Shown: positions 49,453-59,549, counted from the stretch's first letter. The stretch: DNA of 64,000 nt from Tenacibaculum sp. M341 (GCF_004337695.1 NZ_SJXJ01000014.1:54144-118143), one strand, 5' to 3'. Program-made: numbers and translations. Notes: generated by a model from the letters alone, not told the origin.

Positions 49453-50655
49453 TTATTGTAACACGAAAGCAAATGTAGGATTTGCTACACTAGTAAGAAT
49501 CGGAGCAGTAGGATCAGTTATATCAACATTATAAGGTGAATTATCAATAAAAATATCAACCATAGGTTCAAATGAAGGAACAAATCTCCAATTTGTACCT
49601 GGATTAGCTTTAGTAATACTCATCTGTAATGGTTCTCCTGGTACTCCAGAAAAATCAAGTCCATGTGAAGCAATGGCACCACCAATTCTAAAAGTTATAC
49701 TAGAATTTCCTATGTTAAAAATATCGCTTAAAGGAAAAGCTCCTCCAAAGTTTGGATCATGAGCTGCCTTAGCTACAGCAAATACATCTATAAATTCTTG
49801 AGGCATAAAACCTGGTCTTGCGGCTGTTACCCAAGAAATTGACATGTCAATAGGAGTATCAACAACTTCTATAGTCACACTTGCTGATTCATTTATTAAT
49901 TTATTTGAATCAAATGTTAGTTCAGAAACTTCAACCCCATTAATCATAATAGGAGAATAAAATCTTACTCCAGTGGTAGTAAAAACTATAGGAATTGTTA
50001 TATCTTCTGTATTTCCAATTAAACCTTTGGTAATAGTAATATTTCTGTTAGAAAAAGCTAAATTAGCATAACCTGAATCTATTTTTAAGAATAACTTTTT
50101 ACCTAGTATATTATTAGATATTTGCGAAACTTTGGTCAAGTATTCTTGTGGTGTAGTTGTAAGCTTTCTTAAAAATAAATTATTACCTGTAACAGCACCT
50201 TTAGCTTTTAAAGTATTATCATCTACAATAGAAACAATAAATTCATAATCTCCACCTTTTGCTTGATATTCACTAGGTGAAGGTGTAGAGAATTCATGAA
50301 GCAAAGAGTTATTTTCATGAAATGTTAATAAAGAACCCCCTCTAGCTATAACATCATAAAGTGAAGATACGGGTGTGCTAAAGTCAGTTTGAGTTTCTGA
50401 ATAAGCTTCAACATTATTTTTATCGTCGAATTTAACAATAAAATTGTATCCGCCTATATTTTGTTCTCTATGAGGAAAATATTCAAATACCCATCCATTA
50501 TCAGATGAAATTAATTTGTTTTGAACTTCAGTTATGTTTTTATCAAGTCTCTCAGCTGCACTTGTATCAAACAGACCTTCATTTTCGTCATTACATGATA
50601 TGAATAACATGCATAATAAAATGAAAGGAATATATTTTTGTATACTATTTTTCAT
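49453..50655 (-). CDS. DUF4302 lipoprotein
   Basis: 400 residues with a lipoprotein signal ending LFISC (Cys 21). The DUF4302 pattern is recognisable: ERLDKNITEVQNKLISSDNGWVFEYFPH, then GGYNFIVKFDDKNNVEAYSE and SLYDVIARGGSLLTFHENNSLLHEF, GDYEFIV. The family occurs in Bacteroidota surface operons beside SusC/SusD pairs and a zinc metallopeptidase, exactly the context here. The C-terminal part is beta-rich with no known motif. It starts 5 bases after the metallopeptidase stop and ends the operon. A surface-exposed substrate-binding role is likely but unproven. Confidence 0.87.
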   Translation of the reverse strand: MKNSIQKYIPFILLCMLFISCNDENEGLFDTSAAERLDKNITEVQNKLISSDNGWVFEYFPHREQNIGGYNFIVKFDDKNNVEAYSETQTDFSTPVSSLYDVIARGGSLLTFHENNSLLHEFSTPSPSEYQAKGGDYEFIVSIVDDNTLKAKGAVTGNNLFLRKLTTTPQEYLTKVSQISNNILGKKLFLKIDSGYANLAFSNRNITITKGLIGNTEDITIPIVFTTTGVRFYSPIMINGVEVSELTFDSNKLINESASVTIEVVDTPIDMSISWVTAARPGFMPQEFIDVFAVAKAAHDPNFGGAFPLSDIFNIGNSSITFRIGGAIASHGLDFSGVPGEPLQMSITKANPGTNWRFVPSFEPMVDIFIDNSPYNVDITDPTAPILTSVANPTFAFVLQ

Positions 50656-50660
50656 CGTTT

Positions 50661-51545
50661 TTAATTTATATTATCAAAATCTTGCTCATCTAATCTACTA
50701 GCTCTGTCTAGTATTTCATCACGTAATTCATCTATATCTATAGACCAAGTTGTTGCTAAATAATTACGAACAATATTAATCTTCTGATTAATGATTGCTG
50801 CTCCGTCTGTACCCGCATCAACTAATGTTTGATTCCATCTATCAGGAGTAAAAGTTACATAGTGCGCAATTAACTCAACAAAATCCTCATTTGGTTCATT
50901 ACTAGCATAATCACTAATATAACCTGCTTGTAAAGATTCACCAACACCCCAAGATTCATTCCAAGAATCACCTGTGTAAGTTGTAGGTGTAATTTGATTA
51001 AAATCTACAGAAAAAGGAAGAGTTTGATGCCATATGTGAGCAAATTCATGATAAATTGTTCTAAAGTAACGTCTAAATAATACTTCTACATCAGTTAAAT
51101 CTAGGCTATTAACATCATATAATGATATTTTTCTACCAGATTCTGCTGTACCCAATATAACAGTTCCATTATTTTGAAAAGCTCCAGATCCAATTAAAAC
51201 AACTTGCTTAGGAAAGTAGAATTTCATGAAGTTTTCAGGAGCTACTTTATCAAAAGGTTCAAAGCATAAAAACTTCATGATATTAGCCATTCTTATACTT
51301 TTTTCATAATCAGCAGGTACTACCGTTTGATTTAAGTTTAGTTCTATAAATGATAACTTATAATTTAGTTCAACGTTATATTTATCTACAAACTCTCTTT
51401 GTAAATAAGCATCGAAATCATTATTTACTTCATTTTCTATTCTAACTACCGATATATCTTCATTCGGTAAATTATCTTCATCACATGAACTAAAACATGT
51501 GAATAAAGGAATTGTAACTATAAATATTTTTAAAATACTTTTCAT
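50661..51545 (-). CDS. Zinc-dependent metallopeptidase lipoprotein of the SusCD operon
   Basis: 294 residues with a lipoprotein signal ending CFSSC (Cys 21). The zinc motif HEFAH is at residues 166-170 in RTIYHEFAHIWHQ, with catalytic Glu 167; an extra His at 173 and an acidic helix around 218-225 (EPNEDFVELIAHYV) could supply the third ligand. This matches the putative zinc-binding metallopeptidase family found in Bacteroidota SusCD loci. As a surface lipoprotein it could trim a protein or peptide substrate before SusCD import. It follows susD by 14 bases and is followed by the DUF4302 gene after 5 bases. Confidence 0.87.
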   Translation of the reverse strand: MKSILKIFIVTIPLFTCFSSCDEDNLPNEDISVVRIENEVNNDFDAYLQREFVDKYNVELNYKLSFIELNLNQTVVPADYEKSIRMANIMKFLCFEPFDKVAPENFMKFYFPKQVVLIGSGAFQNNGTVILGTAESGRKISLYDVNSLDLTDVEVLFRRYFRTIYHEFAHIWHQTLPFSVDFNQITPTTYTGDSWNESWGVGESLQAGYISDYASNEPNEDFVELIAHYVTFTPDRWNQTLVDAGTDGAAIINQKINIVRNYLATTWSIDIDELRDEILDRASRLDEQDFDNIN

Positions 51546-51559
51546 ATCGTATAATTATT

Positions 51560-53140
51560 TTATCTAGGATTTGGTGTTAAACCAGCACTAATAACATCAT
51601 TAGGTATTTGTAGAGCTTTTCTAGGATCAGATTTGCCTAATACATCTACCTCACTTATAGATCCGTCAGATCCATATACATATCTTGGAACCTCTATTCC
51701 GTATCTTTTTATATCAAACCATCTTAAACCTTCATGTAGAGTTAATACTCTTCTACTTTGTAAAACATAATGTAACATGTTTTCATGATCTTTATCTCTG
51801 ATAGGAAAATCTGGGCTTAACTCTTTCTTTTGGTTAATACCTGTACCTGTAGAAGAAGTCAATTTAGAGTAATCTAATCCGTTATAAAAATCATTAACGT
51901 TAGTTAATGTTACATCAGTAGCAGGAAATGTAGAATAAAAATTTCTACTCCATGTATTTATGTCAGCTAAAGCATTGTCGTATTGTCCTAAATTTGTAAA
52001 AGCTTCCGCTCTTATTAATAATGCTTCATCATAAGTAAAAGGAACTGTAACTGTTCTTAAAAAACCGATTCCAGCTACAGGATCAGTTATTTCAAAAAGT
52101 CTAGGAGTCTTATAAAATAATGATTTATCTAAATTGTTAGCTGTATATATAAAAGGTTCAAAATTAAAAGAGCCTCTAGTAACTCCAGTAGCTGCTGACC
52201 AAGGTAACGGAGCAAATAAAGTTTGATTATCAGCTATAAAACGTGTGTGGTTAAAGCGTGAGCCAGTAAAAAAGCCACCAAAAACCTGACCAGCACTAGA
52301 TATAGAAGTTTGTACTAAAAAATTATCTAAGTCAGTTATGTATTGATTGGCAACAACTTGCTCTTCTCTAGGGAGTGTACCAAAAAAGCTCCAGTTTCTA
52401 AGAGAACCACCATTATTAAGTGCAACAGTTGCATACTCTGCTGCTTTTTGCCAATTACCATAATATAAATAAAATCTAGCAGCAAAAGCAAAAGCTGCAC
52501 TACGATTAAAATGATATGTCTTTACTTGATATATAGCATCATTGATTAAAGGTAATGCTTCTAAAATATCTTTTTCTATTTTAGCATAAACTTGAGAAAC
52601 ACTTTCTCTTTCATATTTAACATCTAATTCAGTTTCAGGTACCTCAAGATAAGGAATTCCTAGGTCAGAATCACTAGTTGAAGAATTGTAATGCCTAGCA
52701 AAAAGATTTACCAAAACAAAATGATTATATGCTCTTGTAATCAAAGCTTCACCTTTTTCTGCAGATAAATCGATGTCGTTTAATTGCTTTATAGCATCAA
52801 GTGCTTGATTAGAATGTGCAATAGCTTCATAGGCATTCCCCCAAATAGAAACTGGATCATCATTTCCAGCTCCAGCTACATCTTCCCAATAAGCCATTTC
52901 ATCATATGATCTAATAGTATTTGGGTTTTCTAATCCAAAATCATCTATATTATCACTAGCTAATTCAGTCATCATGATGAAATTACTAGTAGAATATGCT
53001 GAAGTTAATAAAGCTCTAATCTTTTCGTTCGAATCTAATTCTATTCTATTATCTGGAGTTTCATCTAAAAACTCACTACATGATGTAAAAGTGATAAAAG
53101 ATAATAAAATATAGAGTATTATATTTTTTTTATTCATCAT
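51560..53140 (-). CDS. SusD/RagB-family surface lipoprotein
   Basis: 526 residues with a lipoprotein signal ending TFTSC (Cys 21; the first two codons are both ATG, so the start may be 3 bases later). The SusD fold is visible as TPR-like helices: LTSAYSTSNFIMMTE, IWGNAYEAIAHSNQALDAI, GEALITRAYNHFVLVNLFARHY, then the C-terminal YDEALLIRAEAFTNLGQYDNALADINTW and VLTLHEGLRWFDIKRYG signatures. SusD forms a lid over the SusC transporter and binds substrate at the cell surface. The gene begins 8 bases after susC. No glycan-specific feature can be read from it. Confidence 0.95.
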   Translation of the reverse strand: MMNKKNIILYILLSFITFTSCSEFLDETPDNRIELDSNEKIRALLTSAYSTSNFIMMTELASDNIDDFGLENPNTIRSYDEMAYWEDVAGAGNDDPVSIWGNAYEAIAHSNQALDAIKQLNDIDLSAEKGEALITRAYNHFVLVNLFARHYNSSTSDSDLGIPYLEVPETELDVKYERESVSQVYAKIEKDILEALPLINDAIYQVKTYHFNRSAAFAFAARFYLYYGNWQKAAEYATVALNNGGSLRNWSFFGTLPREEQVVANQYITDLDNFLVQTSISSAGQVFGGFFTGSRFNHTRFIADNQTLFAPLPWSAATGVTRGSFNFEPFIYTANNLDKSLFYKTPRLFEITDPVAGIGFLRTVTVPFTYDEALLIRAEAFTNLGQYDNALADINTWSRNFYSTFPATDVTLTNVNDFYNGLDYSKLTSSTGTGINQKKELSPDFPIRDKDHENMLHYVLQSRRVLTLHEGLRWFDIKRYGIEVPRYVYGSDGSISEVDVLGKSDPRKALQIPNDVISAGLTPNPR

Positions 53141-53147
53141 TGTTTTT

Positions 53148-56100
53148 TTATATTCCTAATCTTAATGTAAAAGTAATTTGTCTAGCTATAGGAGCTGAAA
53201 CACCACCAGATCTAAAAAATTCAGGATCTTGTCCTCTTAATTTGTCGTCTGAGTAAAGTAAAAATAAGTTAGTTGCTTGAAGCTTTATAGCTAAGCTACT
53301 TAAGTTTAAGTTCTCTACTAAGTCTTTATTAAATTGATAACCTAATGAAATTTGTTTTAATCTTATAAAATCACCTTTAGCAACTCTCTCATCAGTATAG
53401 TTATATAAATTATACGCAGTAGCTAAATTAAAAGCACCATAGTTTTGTTCTTGAAGTCTTGTGGCGATAACAGGGATGTTAGTAAAGTTTTCGTCACCAG
53501 GTACTATCCATCTATCTTCGAATTCTTTAGGGAACGCTGTTAAATCAGAATATTGTGAATCAAATATAGGGTCTAATCGAACTACATTACCAAATGAATA
53601 GGTAGCAAATACATTCAATGAAAAGCCACCATAAGTAAATGTATTATTTAAACTTCCTGTATCAGTTGGATCTACAGAGCCCGAATATTCAAGAAAATCA
53701 ACATTATCTCTTTCTTGTAGATTAACATCAAAAACTGTTGTTTCTCCATTTTCGTTGGTAAATGTAGGTAACCCTTCATCATTTAAACCATTAAAAGGAA
53801 TAGAAAATATAGATCTTACAGGGTATCCTTGTCTAGCAAATCCTGTACCAGCAACTAAATCTATAACTCTTGAATTATTATCTAATTTCGTAACCTCATT
53901 CTGTGCTTTAGCATATACAAAATCAGTTGTCCAAGAGAACTTATCAGTTTTAATATTTACTGTAGATAAAGAAAATTCTAAACCATCAGATTTTAGTTCA
54001 GCAATATTACCAAACTTATTTACTTGTCCTCCGATTCCTTGAGTTGTAATTGGTCCTATTAAATCAAAATTGTCTCTTTTGTACCAATCTAATCCTAAAG
54101 TTATTCTGTCATCAAAAAGACCTGCATCAAAACCTAAATTTAATTCATGTTTTTTCTCATAAGTTAAATTACTATTTTCTAGTTCATCGATAAAAAGAGC
54201 AGATTCTTTTACTGAAGATATAGGTCTCCAAGGATTAGTACTTCTAATTACAGCTAAAGAGTTAGTAATGTTAAATGGACCAACATCAGCTGTTAAACTA
54301 TAAGATCCTTTTAATGTTAAACGATTTAAAGTAGGTCTTAAGTCATCGAAAAAGCTTTCTCTGTGAGCATTCCATGAACCAGAAACATTCCAAGTAGGAA
54401 GCCATCTAGATTGTGTAGATTTTCCTAGTCTATTTGTTCCTTCATATCTAACTGTTCCTGTAACTGTATATTTTTTATCCCATGAATAAGTTAAGTTACT
54501 GAAGAAAGCTAAATTTCTTTCTCTCGTGTTATTAACACCATAATACAAGTTGTTTTCTTCTACACCTTTTTTAAATAGTTCGAAATTGTAGAAAGGAACT
54601 TCGCCTAAAGAGTATTGTAACCCCCATCCAGTGAAGTTTGATATACTACGATCAACTGAGTTAGATTGCATACCAACATAAGCATTAATAGTATGAATGT
54701 CGTTAAAAAGATTTTTATAAGATAAAGTTGATCTAAAATCATACCCAACAGTCTCATAATCTGTCCTTCTGTATATTCCTCCTTCAGGTAAAACGCTTAT
54801 TGGTTGAGCAAAAGGATTGTCAGGGTCTGTGTAAAGGAAAGGATTGCTATCTCTAACTAAAGTGTTGATAGGGTCAGTACCTGCTCTATATGCATTAGCT
54901 TGATTAGAGAATTCAGTTGAATGATGTTCTTGCGTTGAAGTCTGATATTTTATAGCTCCTAAAGCGCTGATTTCTAGTTCAGGAGTAATATCGTATTTCA
55001 ATTCTGTTTGGAACCTCATATTAACAGCACTTAAATCTATATAGTTTTCTTCAAGTTCTTTAAGTATGTTGAAGTCAGCAAAATTACTGGTGTATATAGT
55101 TTTAGGATCTAGAGTTCTAGATGAATTTAATGCAAAAGAGTAAGGGTTTATATCAAAATCCCTTTTTACCTCACCAGAAACAATATCTATATCTCTTGAT
55201 AAAGTACCAGGAGCTCTTTGACTTCTAATAGAAGCATTGCTTATAGTGTTGATAGTGAATCTGTCAGATAATTTGAAATTAGAGTTGAAGTTAGCAGTAT
55301 ATCTATTAACATTACTAGATTTTGTCCATCCTGGATCAACTAAAGCACTTACAGAACCATAATAACTTGCTTTTTCAGTACCAGAAGAAAAACTCATAGA
55401 ATGGTTTTGCATAACGTTAGCAACAAATAATTCGCTAAACCAATCTGTATTCCTGTATTCCGCTTGTCTTAAAAATTCAGCAATTCCTTGACCATTATTT
55501 TTTACAACAAAATTACCATTAGAATCTAGTGTGTAAAAATTCTCATATAAAGTTCTATATATTCCAGATTCACTTCCGTTAAAAACACTAGCTTGAGTTA
55601 ACCAACCACCTCTTCTCATTTCTTCATAAACAGATAACTGTTCTTGAGAATTCATAAGGTTAAAATCATTATAGCTTGGAATAAATCTAAATGTAGATTC
55701 ATTTGTGTAGTTAAAAGTACTAATACCTGAACGACCTTTTTTAGTTGTAATAACAATTACCCCTCCTTTAGCTCTAGCACCATATACAGAAGTTGCAGAA
55801 CCATCTTTTAGCACTTCAAAGCTTTCAATATCGTCTGCATTTAAACCTGCAACAGCAGAACTAATAAGAGTAGTTGCATCACCAGAAGATAAATCATCAG
55901 CAGATACTTGTATAAGATCTTCTAATATAACACCATCAATAACCCATAGAGGTCTTGAACCACCTAAGATAGATGTAGCTCCTCTAATTCTAATTTTAGG
56001 AGCAGTACCAAAAGTACCAGATACATTTTGTACTGTTACACCTGCAGCTCTACCTTCTAGAGCCCTACTGATGTTAGGTACACCGTCTAGTTTAATTTCT

Positions 56101-56483
56101 TCTGCCTTTAATGTTTTTGCAGCACCCGTAAAGATTTTTCTGTCTGTAACAGTTAAACCTGTTACAACGACTTCATCTAACAAGTCTAATTCTTCTTCAA
56201 GGTAAACGTTGATTGTTTCAACATCACCTACAACTCTTTCAGCTGTCTTCATTCCGATGAAGCTGTAAATAAGTGTTTTACCTTTTGAGACTGAGATAGA
56301 GTAATTACCATCAAAATCAGTCTCAACACCTCTTGTTGTACCTTTAACTAATATCGTAACCCCTGGTAGCGGTCCGTCTTTATCGGAAACTAAACCTGAT
56401 ACAGTAACATTTTGAGCAAAAGTTACCTGTGCAAGAAGAGTTAGCACGATTATTAGTGTACTTCTTAAGTTTTTAATAACCAT
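53148..56483 (-). CDS. SusC/RagA-family TonB-linked outer-membrane transporter
   Basis: 1111 residues with a signal peptide (MVIKNLRSTLIIVLTLLAQVTFAQ). Domains: carboxypeptidase-like beta-sandwich (25-105, VSGLVSDKDGPLPGVTILVKG), TonB-box-like LLDEVVVTG, plug (about 118-250, ISRALEGRAAGVTVQN, PLWVIDGVI, IESFEVLKDGSATSVYGARAKGGVIVI) and a 22-strand barrel ending in ITFTLRLGI. All SusC hallmarks are present. It imports bulky substrates together with the SusD lipoprotein encoded 8 bases downstream. The operon is divergent from mutY, with 205 bases between holding candidate promoters for both directions. No regulator of SusR, hybrid two-component or ECF type is adjacent. Confidence 0.96.
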   Translation of the reverse strand: MVIKNLRSTLIIVLTLLAQVTFAQNVTVSGLVSDKDGPLPGVTILVKGTTRGVETDFDGNYSISVSKGKTLIYSFIGMKTAERVVGDVETINVYLEEELDLLDEVVVTGLTVTDRKIFTGAAKTLKAEEIKLDGVPNISRALEGRAAGVTVQNVSGTFGTAPKIRIRGATSILGGSRPLWVIDGVILEDLIQVSADDLSSGDATTLISSAVAGLNADDIESFEVLKDGSATSVYGARAKGGVIVITTKKGRSGISTFNYTNESTFRFIPSYNDFNLMNSQEQLSVYEEMRRGGWLTQASVFNGSESGIYRTLYENFYTLDSNGNFVVKNNGQGIAEFLRQAEYRNTDWFSELFVANVMQNHSMSFSSGTEKASYYGSVSALVDPGWTKSSNVNRYTANFNSNFKLSDRFTINTISNASIRSQRAPGTLSRDIDIVSGEVKRDFDINPYSFALNSSRTLDPKTIYTSNFADFNILKELEENYIDLSAVNMRFQTELKYDITPELEISALGAIKYQTSTQEHHSTEFSNQANAYRAGTDPINTLVRDSNPFLYTDPDNPFAQPISVLPEGGIYRRTDYETVGYDFRSTLSYKNLFNDIHTINAYVGMQSNSVDRSISNFTGWGLQYSLGEVPFYNFELFKKGVEENNLYYGVNNTRERNLAFFSNLTYSWDKKYTVTGTVRYEGTNRLGKSTQSRWLPTWNVSGSWNAHRESFFDDLRPTLNRLTLKGSYSLTADVGPFNITNSLAVIRSTNPWRPISSVKESALFIDELENSNLTYEKKHELNLGFDAGLFDDRITLGLDWYKRDNFDLIGPITTQGIGGQVNKFGNIAELKSDGLEFSLSTVNIKTDKFSWTTDFVYAKAQNEVTKLDNNSRVIDLVAGTGFARQGYPVRSIFSIPFNGLNDEGLPTFTNENGETTVFDVNLQERDNVDFLEYSGSVDPTDTGSLNNTFTYGGFSLNVFATYSFGNVVRLDPIFDSQYSDLTAFPKEFEDRWIVPGDENFTNIPVIATRLQEQNYGAFNLATAYNLYNYTDERVAKGDFIRLKQISLGYQFNKDLVENLNLSSLAIKLQATNLFLLYSDDKLRGQDPEFFRSGGVSAPIARQITFTLRLGI

Positions 56484-56506
56484 TTATTATAAATTAAGGA
56501 TTAATT

Positions 56507-56514
56507 CAAACGTA
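56507..56514 (-). promoter_or_regulatory. Candidate -7 box for the SusCD operon
   Basis: The minus strand reads TACGTTTG, an exact TAnnTTTG match 23 bases before the susC ATG. A second match, TATGTTTG, lies at 56571-56578 and could be an upstream start. Neither has an ideally spaced -33 element. Confidence 0.45.
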
Positions 56515-56661
56515 AAGCAACAATTTTTTTTTGAGAAATCAAAAATTAACATGCTTTAACTTTTAAAACACAAACATACGTTAAAATTATCAAAAAAAAG
56601 ATTTGTTTTTTGTTTGATGTTTGGTTAAAAAACTAAACAAAATGTTAAAGAAGTTTTCTCG

Positions 56662-56669
56662 TAAATTTG
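56662..56669 (+). promoter_or_regulatory. Candidate -7 box for mutY
   Basis: TAAATTTG matches TAnnTTTG, 19 bases before the GTG start of mutY. Confidence 0.5.
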
Positions 56670-56688
56670 CAAAATCAAATTTTTTTAG

Positions 56689-57735
56689 GTGAATTTTAAA
56701 GAAACATTAATTTATTGGTATGCTCAAAATAAGAGAGAGCTTCCTTGGCGTAAAACCCAGAATCCATATCATATTTGGCTTAGCGAAATCATGCTACAGC
56801 AGACCAGAGTTCAACAAGGTTTGCCTTATTTTTTGAAGTTTACAGAAGCCTTTCCTACGCTGTTTGATTTAGCAAATGCAGAAGAAAGTTATGTGTTAAA
56901 ATTATGGCAAGGTTTAGGGTATTATTCTAGAGCTAGGAATTTACATTTTACAGCAAAATACATAGCAAATGAATTAAATGGTGTTTTTCCTGATAGTTAT
57001 AAAGGATTGTTGAAGTTAAAAGGAGTTGGAGATTACACTGCGTCAGCAATAGCTTCTATATGTTTTAACGAAGCTTCGGCGGTGGTTGATGGTAATGTAT
57101 ACAGGGTGCTGTCTCGTTATTACGGAATTGAGACTCCCATTAACAGTACTCAAGGAATTAAAAATTTTAAGGAATTAGCCCAGTCTTTAATAGATGTTGA
57201 TAACCCAGGTACATTTAATCAAGCTATTATGGATTTTGGTGCTACTCAGTGTAAGCCTCAAAATCCTGATTGTAACATTTGCCCTTTTGTCAATAGTTGT
57301 GTTGCTCATGAGAAAGATCTAATTCAATCTTTACCAGTTAAAACCAAAAAGATCAAGGTTAAAAAAAGATATTTTAATTATTTGGTTGTAGAGTTGGATA
57401 ATGATACTACTGTTTTGGAAGAACGAACTGAAAAGGGAATTTGGCAAAATTTATATCAATTTCCATTGATTGAATCGTCAAAAATTATTGATGAGGAAGC
57501 TTTGGTAAAAGAGGAGTTGTTTCAATCTTTATTTAAAAAAGAGGTCTCTATTAAGCTTTTCAATCATGAGTCAATAGTTCATAAATTGTCACATCAGCAC
57601 TTGTATACAAGGTTTTGGATTGTAAAAACAAGTGAAGTGAATCAAAGCACGATTTCTTGGAGTAAAGTAGAAGAATTTCCAGTGTCGATTTTAATTCATA
57701 AATTTTTAGAAAATTACAAAAACAGCGAAAATTAA
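56689..57735 (+). CDS. mutY: A/G-specific adenine glycosylase
   Basis: 348 residues, start GTG 56689. The helix-hairpin-helix and catalytic core are intact: Glu 35 in SEIMLQQTRV, LKGVGDYTASAI (110-121) and catalytic Asp 134 in VVDGNVYRV. The 4Fe-4S cluster ligands show C-x6-C-x2-C-x5-C at Cys 188, 195, 198 and 204. A C-terminal NUDIX-like domain (about 228-348) reads 8-oxoguanine. MutY removes adenine mispaired with 8-oxoG. It opens the conserved flavobacterial series mutY-ssb-gldE-gldD. Confidence 0.97.
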   Translation: MNFKETLIYWYAQNKRELPWRKTQNPYHIWLSEIMLQQTRVQQGLPYFLKFTEAFPTLFDLANAEESYVLKLWQGLGYYSRARNLHFTAKYIANELNGVFPDSYKGLLKLKGVGDYTASAIASICFNEASAVVDGNVYRVLSRYYGIETPINSTQGIKNFKELAQSLIDVDNPGTFNQAIMDFGATQCKPQNPDCNICPFVNSCVAHEKDLIQSLPVKTKKIKVKKRYFNYLVVELDNDTTVLEERTEKGIWQNLYQFPLIESSKIIDEEALVKEELFQSLFKKEVSIKLFNHESIVHKLSHQHLYTRFWIVKTSEVNQSTISWSKVEEFPVSILIHKFLENYKNSEN

Positions 57736-57742
57736 ATTTTTG

Positions 57743-57750
57743 TATATTTG
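57743..57750 (+). promoter_or_regulatory. Candidate -7 box for ssb
   Basis: TATATTTG matches TAnnTTTG, 22 bases before ATG 57773. It follows the mutY stop by 7 bases, so ssb and the gld genes probably have their own promoter. Confidence 0.5.
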
Positions 57751-57772
57751 ATTTTTGCACTTAAAATTAGCA

Positions 57773-58198
57773 ATGGCAGGAACGATAAATAAAGTTATAT
57801 TGATAGGTCATTTAGGAGATGAAGTGAAAATGCACTATTTTGAAGGAGGTAATTCAATAGGTCGTTTTCCTTTAGCAACAAATGAGTCTTACACAAATCG
57901 TCAAACAGGCGAAAGAATTACAAATACAGATTGGCATAATATTGTTGTTAGAAACAAGCTAGCAGAGATTTGTGAAAAATACCTTAGTAAAGGAGATAAA
58001 GTATACTTGGAAGGAAGAATTAAAAATCGTCAGTACGAAGTTGAAGGTCAAAAAAGGTATACAACAGAAATTCATGTACAAGACATGACTTTCTTAACTA
58101 CAAAAAAGGAGACAACTCCTGAAAACCCTGCATCAGCACCAATACCAAATGCACCAAATAATAATTCATCAGATGATAATGATGATTTGCCATTTTAG
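57773..58198 (+). CDS. ssb: Single-stranded DNA-binding protein
   Basis: 141 residues from ATG 57773; six further upstream codons in frame start at TTG and are not family sequence. The OB fold is complete (MAGTINKVILIGHLGDEV, then NTDWHNIVVRNKLAEICEKYL, GDKVYLEGRIKNRQYE and TTEIHVQDMTFL), a short Pro/Asn-rich linker follows, and the acidic tip DDNDDLPF contacts repair and replication partners. It lies between mutY and gldE. Confidence 0.97.
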   Translation: MAGTINKVILIGHLGDEVKMHYFEGGNSIGRFPLATNESYTNRQTGERITNTDWHNIVVRNKLAEICEKYLSKGDKVYLEGRIKNRQYEVEGQKRYTTEIHVQDMTFLTTKKETTPENPASAPIPNAPNNNSSDDNDDLPF

Positions 58199-58217
58199 TT
58201 TAATTAAATTGTAAACA

Positions 58218-59549
58218 TTGGATCCAGAGCCCCATCTTTTATTCATATCATCATCAATATTTGTAAACTCAGTTAGTTTAATAGCATTGTTTGTGTTATT
58301 AATTTGTTCCGCATTAATATCAGGAACTGAAGTTGCATTTTTTTCTATTTCTCAAACTGAAATAGACGAGTTAGATGAAAAAACAAAAGGGGAGAGTATT
58401 GTAGTGAAGCTTTTGGAGAAGCCAAAGAAGTTACTCGGAACTATATTGATAACCAATAATTTTATAAATATTTTAGTGGTGCTAATCTTTGCGTCGCTAG
58501 ATGAATTTATGTTTGGAAACATTAATTTTTCGATTGATTTATGGTTTGTTCATATTTCAAATTCAGTCGTAAAAGTGTTCATTCAAGTAGGATTGGTTAC
58601 TTTTTTAATTTTATTATTCGGAGAAGTTTTGCCAAAAGTGTATGCTAGCAGAAAATCGTTGCACTTTGCATCAATTATGGCAAAGCCAATTCATGTGCTA
58701 AATGTTATTTTAACACCTTTGAATATTCCTCTCACAAGTTTAACGAATAGTATTGAGCGAAAATTAGGAGGGAAAAACAGCAATTTATCTGTAGAGAAAT
58801 TATCACAGGCGCTTGAGTTAACTTCAGAGCATTCTACAACAAAAGACGAACAAAAGATTTTAGAAGGAATTGTAACTTTTGGAAATACAGAAACGGTTCA
58901 GATTATGAAACCTAGAACAGATGTTTGTGCTATTTCTAATACGTTTAGTTATGACAAAGTATTGAATACAATATTAAAAAACGGGTATTCTAGAAATCCT
59001 GTATATGAAGAAAATATAGATAATATTATAGGTATATTGTATGCCAAAGACTTGTTAGCCCATTTGAATAAAAAAGATTTTAATTGGCAAAGCTTAATTA
59101 GAAAACCTTTTTTTATTCCCGAGAATAAAAAGTTAGATGATTTGTTAAAGGAGTTTCAAGAGAAAAAGAATCATTTAGCAATTGTAGTTGATGAATATGG
59201 AGGAACAAGCGGAATTGTAACGTTAGAGGATGTTATTGAAGAAATTGTAGGTGATATTAATGATGAGTTTGATGATGATGACTTATCGTATTCTAAAATA
59301 GATGAAAATAACTTTATTTTTGAAGGCAAGGTTACTGTGAAAGATTTATGTAGGGTGTTAGAAGAAGATGAAGCAATTTTTGAAGAAGAAAAAGGTGAAA
59401 GTGAAACTTTGGCTGGTTTTATATTAGAAATATCAGGAAGGTTTCCTAGAATAGGAGATAAAATAAATTATAAAAAAGAGTATACTTTTACTATTGAAGC
59501 GTTAGATAGAAAAAGAATTAAACAAATTAAAGTTACACGTAATGTATAA
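58218..59549 (+). CDS. gldE: Gliding motility-associated protein GldE
   Basis: 443 residues, start TTG 58218 (MDPEPHLLF...); no in-frame ATG lies nearer the conserved region. The architecture is CorC/HlyC-like: a DUF21 membrane domain with four helices (about 18-165), a CBS pair (about 205-330, including MKPRTDVCAI and FQEKKNHLAIVVDEYGGTSGIVTLEDVIEEIVGDI), and a C-terminal transporter-associated domain (350-443). Its identity as GldE rests on position between ssb and gldD. GldE is thought to support the GldD-dependent gliding/type IX secretion machinery; related proteins handle Mg2+ or Co2+. The stop overlaps the gldD start by 8 bases. Confidence 0.9.
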   Translation: MDPEPHLLFISSSIFVNSVSLIALFVLLICSALISGTEVAFFSISQTEIDELDEKTKGESIVVKLLEKPKKLLGTILITNNFINILVVLIFASLDEFMFGNINFSIDLWFVHISNSVVKVFIQVGLVTFLILLFGEVLPKVYASRKSLHFASIMAKPIHVLNVILTPLNIPLTSLTNSIERKLGGKNSNLSVEKLSQALELTSEHSTTKDEQKILEGIVTFGNTETVQIMKPRTDVCAISNTFSYDKVLNTILKNGYSRNPVYEENIDNIIGILYAKDLLAHLNKKDFNWQSLIRKPFFIPENKKLDDLLKEFQEKKNHLAIVVDEYGGTSGIVTLEDVIEEIVGDINDEFDDDDLSYSKIDENNFIFEGKVTVKDLCRVLEEDEAIFEEEKGESETLAGFILEISGRFPRIGDKINYKKEYTFTIEALDRKRIKQIKVTRNV

